In this document: in pieces, positions 38,102 to 48,400 of the stretch
Layout: each line of letters begins with the position of its first letter
How positions within the stretch are numbered: position 1 is the stretch's first letter
DNA from: Pomacea canaliculata
Lineage: Eukaryota > Mollusca > Gastropoda > Architaenioglossa > Ampullariidae
Assembly (NCBI RefSeq): GCF_003073045.1
Contig: NC_037595.1
Coordinates: forward strand, 8,049,509-8,113,508
Direction: 5' to 3'
DNA: 64,000 nucleotides
Notes under the pieces: model-generated
What the model was told of the DNA's origin: nothing
The model's input: the letters and a program-made list of their open reading frames with translations, nothing else
The model's database searches: none
Program-made: the position numbers and the translations under genes

Positions 38102-38270
38102 CTTTACCAGCAGATTTTGTGACACTTAGACAATGTCCTCGTAGTGTCGCGTTCAAGATGTCGGAGGTAGCAACAACACAAGCGTTTCAACGTGTCGGCA
38201 TAACAGGTGTGTCCCGTGAGGCTATTAAATCAATGACGTAATAGTAATGACCAATCACAATACAGTATGT
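38102..38270 (-). promoter_or_regulatory. Gene B non-coding exon 1 and core promoter
   Basis: The leader exon ends GGTAAAG|GTAAGA at 38102. A CRE-like TGACGTAA (plus 38234-38241) and CCAAT (38251-38255) match the boxes of gene A. Similarity to the A promoter continues upstream (to about 38950). This supports co-regulation of the two genes. Confidence 0.6.
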
Positions 38271-39299
38271 TTGATAACGACACAAACTGTTATTTCCTTC
38301 ACCACTGTTGACATTAGTAACACTGTTTTATTTTTTTTATTCAAGCTTCGTGCACATTTACTCAAAGTGTATTTGAGGACATTGTATGAATGAACTACTA
38401 TTTGTATAAATGTCAGTTTATTTATACTTCAAGGAGTGGACGAATAAAATTAATGTCTAGTTTCAACATAAGTTTTGAAGCGATTACAGTTATCGTCTCA
38501 TTGTCAACATTACAACTAGATTCGTTTAGCGAGTAATTAGAGAGATAAGCCTAATGGACCATGACCTAGAAAGCGGCAGAACTGTGAAAATACACAGCAG
38601 CCGAAGCTCAGTCATGTCAAGAAAAACTGAAATAAGCATGCGTGGGAGGGACGATGCATTTAGCTAAAATACTTACTAATAATAGTAAATGTAAACCAAA
38701 TACGTGCAGGAAGATCGAAGTATCATCCGCCGTACCACATGAATTTCTTTTAGTGTTAACTCGGTTTAAACATTTGTTTTCCTCCCTCTGTGTATTCCGG
38801 GAATAGAGAGATAGGGTTCCAAGAAAGCATATGATCGATTGCGACCCTGAAGGGTGCAAGGCCTCCCATGCATGTAAACAGAGCAGCGTGACATTGTGTT
38901 CTATGGAGCGTGTCTGAATAAACGTGCGCACGCGCATATAAGCAACACTCGCATGCACACACCTGTATCGAGGAGGAGGCTTTAGAACTAATGAGTAGCA
39001 TGTGAAAATTCTTATTCGTTAATCACATCTAAAACATTTAAATCCCCTTTCTTCTTATCTAAACGATACAAAAAGGCGTAGGCCTATGACAGGCTGGTCG
39101 ATGAATGTTAAGGTCACGTACGACAGCGACGACATACCTTGGTTGTACCTCTCCACCTGCCACCAACAGCTGTTGCAGTAACCACGACAGTCAATATCTC
39201 GTCAAATGTTCCGCATTCCAATGTTTTTATTAGCGGGTTAGTAAGATACCCATGGTGTAGCCTGAGATGAATTTATTGTTTGGTGCGATGACAATTTAT

Positions 39300-40345
39300 T
39301 AGAACTTAATGTGCATACGACCTAATCTTTTCACTAAATGTAGAATACTTCCGAGATTTAAGCATTCGCGCGCACACACACACATAAAAAGTACAATAAT
39401 ATTTTTTTTATCACTTGTTGTTCGTTTATTTCGTTTAACCTCTGTCTTAAGTTTGAACTGGAAATCTGCTGGCTGATTGTACTGCATGCACAAGGCTTTT
39501 TAATGGAGAATTACAACCAAGAGCTGTCAAACATCTTTCATCACCGCACTCTCCTCAGCCTGTCCTTCTGTGACTTCTTTTCTATGATGACAACTGTCAA
39601 CGTATACACATTTCTCCAGTATTTACTTTCTTGTACTTTTAAACAAAAGATGTACATGTATCATGTTAGCAACACCTGACTCTCTTTGTAACACTGCCCT
39701 CTGTGGAACTGAGGACATGCCAAACGACTCATTTCACACTTACAAAATCGAAATGCGTGAAATGTAAGGCATCCTCCCCTGATCAGGGGACAGCATTCTC
39801 CATTTTTAATTACAAAACGAAAAAGCTATTTACTTCAGCCCAGCTTAAGACAGAACAAACAACCAGAGTTAAAAGGAAAAAAATGTGTAGACAACATGCT
39901 GTTGAAAACCTACCCAAATGTAAGTTTCACTGGCTTTTTAAAAATCAGAAGTAATGTATAGCAGAGTTCAGAGATGGTTTGAACAGCAAAAGTCAGTTTT
40001 TGTATAAAGAATGCTGTTAAACATGAGCAGCAGTGAATCATCAGCATTTGCACTAAAGCACTTTGGGTGAAAGATAAGTGGTCACTATAATAATTGTAGG
40101 TGGACGACATGTGACAGAGTGGTTTAACATGAGGATGACTGATTCTTAGTTCAAGGAGTGTGTGGAATTCTATATCCTTTTTTTGTTAATAGGAATGTAA
40201 GTTGGAATGTTTACTCTTACAGCTCAGAATGGTGTTATGTATGAATTCTGAATGTCATTTAGCCAGGATGAAAATAAACAGAGGCTAATATTTCGTGATG
40301 AAAATGCATGTTTCTACTCCGTTTTTCTCATAACTTTACTCCAAC
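39300..40345. other. 3' flank of RING gene C
   Basis: Paralogous to about 5130-6228, including CA-rich tract, AGCTTAAGACAGA and the sequence just left of the TA-type MITE. No coding region supported. Confidence 0.6.
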
Positions 40346-40346
40346 A

Positions 40347-40877
40347 AGGGACGTAGCTCATCTGATAGTGAAAGTAAAATTTAAGAGGCCAAACTTTACA
40401 TTTCTGAACGGATTCTCAAGAACTGAAATCTTCATCGATTCTCTCTGCTTTAATATTCTCTTTCTTATCCTGGCTTTCCTTCTGTCTTGGTGTCTCAGGG
40501 CTTCTGCTAAGGCTAAACTCTTTGGGGTCTCAGGGATGCCTTCTTCAGATTTTTAAGGGGTCCCTGTTCTTCGCCCAAATTTGAAGGGGACCCCATTGAC
40601 CAAAATTGAAGGGGTCCTCCGAACTTTTAATGCGTACTGTACGCAATTTTTTGCGTAAGCAGAAGCCCTGGTGTCTAAGCCAAAGATCTGCAGAAAAAAT
40701 AATTCTGCCTCTGTCCAGTAACCCAACAAGGTGAGTTTCCTGCAAGCAAGCCTTTTGCAGGATCTCGAAGGATGTTTTCCCACCGGCTGGTGTATGAAGC
40801 ATGTATCAGTGTTACTTGGGGACCACGTTCGTATGTACCGGCCTTATCTAGCTCAACTTACAGGAGCTACGACCCTT
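40347..40877. mobile_element. TA-type MITE, older copy with nested insertion
   Basis: The left end AGGGACGTAGCTCA is intact. The right end (GGAGCTACGACCCT) has decayed. It matches the element at 6229-6798 in the same gene flank. A second, unrelated MITE (40496-40670) is inserted within it. Confidence 0.65.
40496..40670. mobile_element. MITE with CAGGGCTTCTGC termini (short copy, nested)
   Basis: A 175-bp internal-deletion form of the 6872-7401 element, with the same termini and the same ends just inside. It is flanked by GTGTCT on both sides (40490-40495, 40671-40676). It lies inside the TA-type MITE, so it is younger than that one. Confidence 0.75.
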
Positions 40878-41048
40878 GAAATTAGTAAGAAATTAATATA
40901 ATCTGATTACAAACTAAATGAACTAGAATATTTTAATAAAAGGAATATTTGCTATTACTTTTATTAAAATTATTCCAATCAAGTTAAATCCCAGATAATA
41001 AAAAGAACATGTTCTTTTCTATGGGCCAGTTGAACGGGTACAACACAA

Positions 41049-44000
41049 TCATGAAAGCAGGGCATGGCTGGATTTATCAACTTTCTCATGGCAGATGGGG
41101 CAACTCTGTTGTGTTTGATAGCAAGACGAACACAAGAGGTGCCCGCAAGGTATCAGGACAACACTCCACGGTGAAGCCCTGCATCTGCGGCACAGTAACC
41201 TCATCATCACCTGTCGGTGTTCCTCTTCCAGTTTCCAAGAGTACTCTGCAACAAACAAAAACAAAACGAAGGGTGTATGAAGGTATGCATAGCGAACTGT
41301 AAAAGCGCATATATGAACGCATACCATGACAGGAAGAGACACAAATATACAGGAAGACATGAAGAAACATACACAGGGAAACAGGAAGACAGACTGACTA
41401 CTTACCAAACAGCAAATCATCTTCACACTGAGCGTACAACACAGTTCCGTGCATTCGCAGGTTGCCTTTCTGAAAAGTAGCAAAAGTGATGGTCAGTCTA
41501 ACTGACAGCATCGTCATGAGGGAAGACATTTGTGGGAGAGGGGCAATGGTGTTTTAGGCCGACCCGGCAACTAAGGCATCATCATGGCAAAACAGCTACC
41601 GCGAAAACACTCTAAGTGTCTTGAGTTGTGTTTATGTCAACAAAATATGACAAGTAAACTAAAAAAAAAAGTTAATCGTAGCCTCCCGTGAAGAGAAAGA
41701 TGTCAGAGGTGAGAACAGCATCCTATTCTTACCGGCACTGGTCGTCTGCGCTCTTCACCCTGGTTGCCCAAGTCGGGGTCGCCGTTAGCACGTGTCATGT
41801 GTCCAGATGCATTGTTATGGTGCACAGCTGCACGGGGACGCAGGTAAAAAAAAGTTTTTACACAACTCGAGTTCTCGTCTATGGCCGGAAGAAATGCGAG
41901 TTATCTAAACTTAAACAGGTTTATACAGTTTAGCACATAAGGTAGCAATCCACGTTTTAACTTTTATAACGAGTTGTTAAGCAGTACCTTGATTTAATAC
42001 TAAGCAGTCAGTTAAAATGTTCCTAAGTTATAAGCTTTCATGCTGAGTGCTTCGATATTGCCATCCTGATAAGACCTAGTAATAGCATATGCACGAGCCC
42101 TCAGGGTTGTCTCTGGTGTTGCTAAATGGATCGGTGGTAAAACAACCTTGTAGCCTGCCCCATAGCTCTTGTCCATAACAAGGATTCCAGAATGTTCTCT
42201 TTCTCTCCTCCTCGCACAATTTCTCTTGCCTATCCGCTCTTCCCTGTTATTTAAGATTTTCATTTACTATGGCTGCCACATTACCCAACATCTTCGTTCT
42301 ATGCCCCACCTTAGAAAGTAATAAGTCGCATGGGCTTTTATAACTGCTGATGGTTTGACTAACCACATAAATATCGTATGCAGTATATCTAAGGTAAAAT
42401 AGCTCTGTTTATCTTGTGTTGCTGTCGAAATACAGAGGCTGTTAAATGCTGTCTATATAAATATTCAAAATCAAAGCTATCCTAACTCAAGATGTCTACT
42501 TTATTGACTACTTACAGCAGAGATCTTCACATTGAACTGGTGTCCTCAGTTTTGTTTCCTGTAAATAAATAAATCAGCGACTAAATCAATCAATATTTGT
42601 TCTCTAAATGTATACAGTCAGACAAAAACAACCACACACAAATGAATTTTTAATACATTGCCTTATACAGTGATATTGTGAACTGATGTATTTGATATTG
42701 ATATGTTCCAGATGGGCTTAAAAAACTAAATATTGCATTGTTATTTATTATGACTATTATTATTATTACATAGAAAGAGAGGGCTGTAAAGAATGGGTAA
42801 ATCAAGATAAACTAGATGATAAAACTAATTTAAGCCGTTAAATAATAATAACGACAATAATGACCATAATAATAAAGGAAATGTAGGTGACATTTTGTTA
42901 GCACGGAGATTCAGAAAAAGAATATGCTCCAATCTGTAACTTGACACACAATAAAAATTTGTAAAAACGGAGAAAATATTATTGGTACTAACTGTTTCTC
43001 CTTTTATTCCCGTTGTTTTTCTACATGCCCGGCCATTGTTTCCGCTTGTATTTGTTCCATCAACTATTATCTTATCCTGCACATCTTCACGAGCGTTGTA
43101 CAACTGCCATCCTGTTTCCTGTAAGAAAATATTAAAATTAACGGTTATCTTTCCAGTAATGCTAATATAAAACATGTGCATGACAGACTTGTGTCACCTC
43201 TTCGAAACAACACAAGACACACACTATGGCTCCACGGACACAATGACTCAGAAACAAATAAAATAAACAGATATGAAGTTAGAAAGTTGACAGGAGAGTG
43301 AAGGAGACAGGGTTTCTCAAAACTTGTCAAGATGGAGATAAATACTTTTGCATGAGGAAGATAGGATCGTAGGTAGTACGCTTATCCTATCAACCTTATC
43401 CTGTCCATCCGAATGTAATCTGTATCCTTGTTGCAGTAAACAAAAAGAATATTTTCAGTATTTTTCATAATATATTCTGAGCTTTACTCATATTCAGGCC
43501 TGATGCCCAACGCATTTATTGCCCGAACTGTTTCATGTATCGCTCCACTGAAGCTTGACATGTGAAATGAAGGGTAAATAAAGATATGGCAATATAAGTC
43601 TACTTACCATCACTGGTCGCTTGCAACTTGTTCCTTCGGTACAAACATCTTCAGACTCAGCCTTACAAGCTGATTCATATTTTCCTTTACTGTCACATGC
43701 CACTGCATGACCTAGTGAATGAAAACAACAGTATTGTTCACAAACCCACTGAGTCACTTGTGTTACTAAATTATTTTAGTGTGACTAAACTTCACGCGTG
43801 ACTAATTTCACTCGAGCCTCAGAGCTTTTTTCTTTCCTTACTGAAAATTCATTCACTTAGGACACATTTTGACCCCTCTTGATAATCTACTGTAGTTTAA
43901 CAGTATTTGGTTACCTCTTTTTGTGTACTGTCAACAGTATGTAATATCAATATCGTCACGTGATCCATTAACTTTAGGAATCAAGACAATATCCGTGTGT

Positions 44001-46784
44001 TTAACTCTCCAGACATATTGACACTTACCTCCTGTATCTGTGCATTGCGTCGAATAATTCAATAACGTATTCTGAAAAAATCAGAAAACAATTTATATGA
44101 TAATGTTGCTTCTTCAAAACACTATAAATCTTTAATTAGCGCATTCTACTTATTGTTTTCTACCTGACGATTAGGCCTAAGAATTTTAATACCGTTGTGT
44201 TTTGGAACAATTTTCAATCATACCTGAAGAGAATTCTGATAGCTTAATGTTTTCTTTTTCTTTTTGTTTTCTTGGACTTAACTAGGAGATTGTCTTTGAT
44301 GTAGGTATAAATGTGTCTATGCATGAGTGGGTTGGGAGAGGTTACCTGTGCACATTGTCTTTCCTTCTCAAGGTGTCTGTACAAGTTTACACAGCTAAAG
44401 TGACCGACAACCAAAGCTTATTTGTTAATAGGGACCTTAATGCTACTTTCTAACCTCTCTATATATTCTTTTTTCTAAATTAAAACTATCTGTAAAGTCC
44501 CTAATTTAAAGAACGGCTAACGTGGCTTCAATCGAGTGCTTTATTTAACAGTTTACATCCAGGGCACAAACACATGAGCACCTACTTTACTAACACTTCT
44601 GTTCTACTCCAAGGAAGAGTGATTGTAAGTCTCGTGTAAGTTTGAATGAGTTTTGAAATTCTCTGTATTTATTTACACTGCTCAGTCTCCTCTTGCTGTG
44701 TGCTGCCATCGTGCCACTGAAGAACATTTCATCATCACCCTTTGAGGCAGGGAATGTATTTCTGTGTATCAGATGCCGAGGCGGTTTCAGAGCGGCATTC
44801 ATATTTACTGGGTCCTTGTTTCTTTCGAAACCTACGTTGGTCGAACGAATGGTATTTCTCTTGCTACTGCTCGACTCTGAGCATCACAAAACAAACACAA
44901 TTAGTGATACATCATCTCTGTAGGAAGAGGTCCACCACACTACCACATACACACTCGGGAGATAATAAGTCAAGGCATGACAAAGGGCCACCGCCATGCA
45001 TGGGTAGGATATCAGATTGTAGAATTTCTACAGCAGATCAGGGAAGAATTTCTCTAGTAACCTGACTAATTAATCTCTACATATAAAGTGATTATTGTTG
45101 GGCGTTGGGCTACCATTTGGTTGATATTTTATAATAGGTGTAGTTAGCGGTCAACCAGCGGAAATCCATCACGCGGCTTAAAAGCAATGGCAGGTAATAA
45201 GAACTGGTCAAGCTGAAAGAAACTCTGCTTACCAACCACCAGCTTGTAATCTGGAAAACACTAAAAATAAAAACCCGACAAATCAGTCTTTGTACCTGGA
45301 GACGGGCCTTTAGCCTTTATCTTGCACCGAGGGGAAGGAGCACTTCCACAAGCAGAATCACATCTCCCGGGAATTGCACACGACCATTCTGAGGGAAAAA
45401 CAGTTTACCAGCTTAATATCTTGACATTAAATATGTAACATCTACTCTCGCGTAAAATTTGTACATTTCACTTTCACACTTCATTGAAGCGCGCGCACTC
45501 ACGAACGGTTAAAACCCACAAATGGTGAAGGTGGGGTGTACATATACAGTATATACAATGCATCCTCACACGATCTTTTATTCGATGCAAATAATCCATG
45601 TTAAATAATCGTCATCATCATTACCATAAGTAATTTAAAACCAAATTCAGAATCATACCCTTTGCACGTGTCCTACTGGCAGGCATGTTAGCTTGTTCAC
45701 TGTCCATCGAGGCCACGACTGATACAAGGCTTTCTTGGTCCAAGTCACCGAGGTCTTGAGGTCTTTCACGAGACCGCAGTGGGCGTAGCACACCCTGACT
45801 TTGCCTCCCATCAGAATTGTGTGGCCCTGAGTAGGGTTCACAGCGAAAACGCAGAACTTCTACAGGTACCAAGGCCCAAAACTGTGTACGAACTATTATT
45901 GCTCTGCTAGAGTTATCTTCTGCTGCTTGTACCAGCTGTAAATTCACACCTCCTGCAGTAAACGCTTCTTGCCATACAAGTAAGATTCTAGACTCATTCA
46001 GAAATGACAGTGGTGTTGTGGCCAAAATGAGTCGTCTTCCCTTTGTAGCATCATTTATTATCAGGAGTGACCCTGAGTTTCCAAAACTCCATCTGAAAAG
46101 ACCATAGGAGTCATCTCCTGCTGGTTGTATCAGGTTCAAGCTGGCAATTCCTGCAGTAAACTCCTCTTGTAATGCGGAGAAACACATTTGTGCGTTTGTG
46201 TAGTTCAGAATGATTATCTTGAACAGACTAACTGTGTATCCCCTTGTAACAACATTCTCTACGGTCAGGATCGACTCATGGCTCACAGGGCTTCGAAAAC
46301 TCCACGAGCAAAGACCTGGGCAGGTTCGGCTCCATGGTGAACTGGTTGTTAAAAAGGGAGAATAAAATCGCCTAATGTTTCTATTCTCCAGGGTACCATT
46401 CCTTGCTACTATTAATTCTCTGGTTTGAATACTTGACAATCTTTCTCCGCCCAGAGAAAGTTGCAGATATAGAACTTTTTCAAGCAAACTGTTTTCCTGT
46501 AAAATCGCGTTTATCATTATTCCCTGCATGTTTAAACTCTCTCTCATCGCTATCATCGTTATCGCATTTGCTTCATCGCTTATACCGCCAGTGTCCATAT
46601 TCTTATCTTTCTCTTTGGGCTCATTCTTCCCATTTTCATTTTTCCCATCTTCCTTTTCCCCGTCTTCAATCCTGTTTTCATACTTGTCTTCATTCTTCTT
46701 GCCTTCTTTCTTCGTCTTCTTGCTCTCTTTATCCCGTGTCCTTTTCAAATAACGTAGATCGTCTGGATCGTCATCATCACTCAT
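41049..46784 (-). CDS. RING gene C, probable E3 ubiquitin ligase, 10 coding exons
   Basis: Exons: 46784-45659, 45388-45296, 44876-44677, 44071-44029, 43702-43608, 43118-42993, 42558-42516, 41827-41733, 41469-41406, 41245-41049. Introns are GT-AG (one GTTAGT donor, one GTAAAT) and phases agree throughout. The total is 2082 nt, 693 aa. Exon 1 begins MSDDDDPDDLRY, then a Lys/Glu-rich stretch, then a region with two copies of an EFTAG/AFTAG...Q-x-A-x-D motif about 70 residues apart. Exon 2 is Cys-rich. Exons 4-9 are modular cassettes (YSTQCTDT, PVQCEDLC, YAQCEDDL). The last exon has a complete C3HC4 RING, residues 647-680 (ligands at 647, 650, 662, 664, 667, 670, 677, 680), and the tail SSHALLS. 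AATAAA is at 40965-40960. Exon 3's donor is less certain. Confidence 0.8.
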
Positions 46785-46793
46785 TTCAACTTT

Positions 46794-48235
46794 CTGCCAG
46801 AAGCAAAAAAAAAAAACAACCCATAAACAATCCATTAAGTCAAGGTGCACGTTAATAAATTACCAGTTGATTTTATAAATTAATTTATCAAGCTCTGATT
46901 AAATGATGTAGTTCATGAATACTCTACAGGTGGACAGGCACATGCAGGCAGACAGACAACTAACAGAATAACCAGCGACCTCCTATCAAAGCTTGTCCAC
47001 ACTACTACAACTACAACTTGACAGGTTACAGAAGTTGTCCAAGCGGTGTTTTCAATGCACGTCATGCTATAAAACCAGTAAACAAGTTACAAAATGTCTA
47101 TAATAATTCTCAAGCTGTTGTCAGAAATAAAGCTGCATGAAACAGCATTGTTACTTGACGGACAACTATCCGCTAATAATAATAATGATGATAACACGAT
47201 AATCAATTATCTTCTCTGATCGATGAACACAGGCGTACGCCCTACGAATGACGTGTCAGTTACGGCAGGTAAAACTTAGAAACCTGTCACAGGTACCGGA
47301 CATGTTAGTGTTTAGCAGTGTTCTTTGTTTCTAAGTAGAAAGCTAGAACAACATATACATAAAAACAAACATATGTTGCTGTACTAAATGTGAACAAGAA
47401 CAATGCAAACCTGTATTTTATGCCTTATGCAGGTAAGTCGCCTTATAATGCGTCAAATGGGAAAAATCCACAATTATTAATGTTTGAACACAAAGTACTT
47501 TTGAGGCCGTGACCTAGGTGACATAACGGTCTGGATTAGAATAGCGATGCTGTCATTCTGATCGTTAGAAGCGATCAACATTGCATGAACCAAACTGGTC
47601 ACAATCTGTACATTAGGCATTGCTTCCATAAACATAAATAATCATGTTTACAATTATCTTCAGCTAAGCCTGAAACATGCAGATATAAAATGCATTTATG
47701 TCTTATTCTGTATTAGAATAATAATTTTAAAAAAAACGATAATAGCAGACACTGATTGCTCTAGCTGTTATCAAGGGATTATTGCTCACATATCATTTAA
47801 ACATTTTTACCAAAGCAGTTTATTGAAAGTGGAGCTGTATACAGTCTGTGTACGCATCTTGTTTGTGACTGTGCAACAAACACTTCATGCTCATTAAGTT
47901 CCTGCCTATTCTTAACACTTAATTTCCACTTCCTACCAATACATGTCCTACGCACAACGGAAGTCCTCGCCATTTTGTTTGTATACATGTTGTGTTGTTG
48001 TCCTAAACAGAGATTCTCCTTCCCTGTCATCTGATCACCAGGTGGGAAAGAAGAATACAATTTTTCATCTATTTATCTTACAGCAGAAGATGGAATAAAA
48101 TATTTAAAATTAGATGTTGCGTGTGATAACACTTTAGCAGTTCGTCGTCAAGACTGGGGACAGAGGAGCGGATGATTTCACTGAACCTGCCATATGTTTG
48201 TGTACTGCTAAATAAACAAATCAAATCAATCTTAC
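46794..48235 (-). other. 5'-UTR intron of gene C
   Basis: The acceptor is a T-rich run followed by CTTCTGGCAG (exon start 46793). The donor is at 48235 (TAAAG|GTAAGA). I see no other feature in it. Confidence 0.55.
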
Positions 48236-48400
48236 CTTTATCGGCAACAGAATTTGTAACACAGTTTTTTTTATAAATTTTGTCTAGTTTCACCGGACCG
48301 ATGCGCTTCACACCTGAGAAGGTGTGTCGAGCACAAGCTCAAGTGCGCGAGTGCGGGGCGTCAATAGAAAAATCCATCCCACACAGGGCCCATAACTTTT
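48236..48400 (-). promoter_or_regulatory. Gene C non-coding exon 1 and putative promoter
   Basis: The leader exon ends GATAAAG|GTAAGA and resembles the equivalents of A and B in the preceding GCAACAGA.TTTGT.ACAC-like stretch. The CRE and CCAAT boxes of A and B are not recognisable. Instead the upstream side is GC-rich (CGCGAGTGCGGGGCG near 48345). Confidence 0.45.

Noticed and set aside
46403-46855. Serine/leucine-rich plus frames
   Set aside because: They are the complement of the charged N-terminal part of gene C exon 1.
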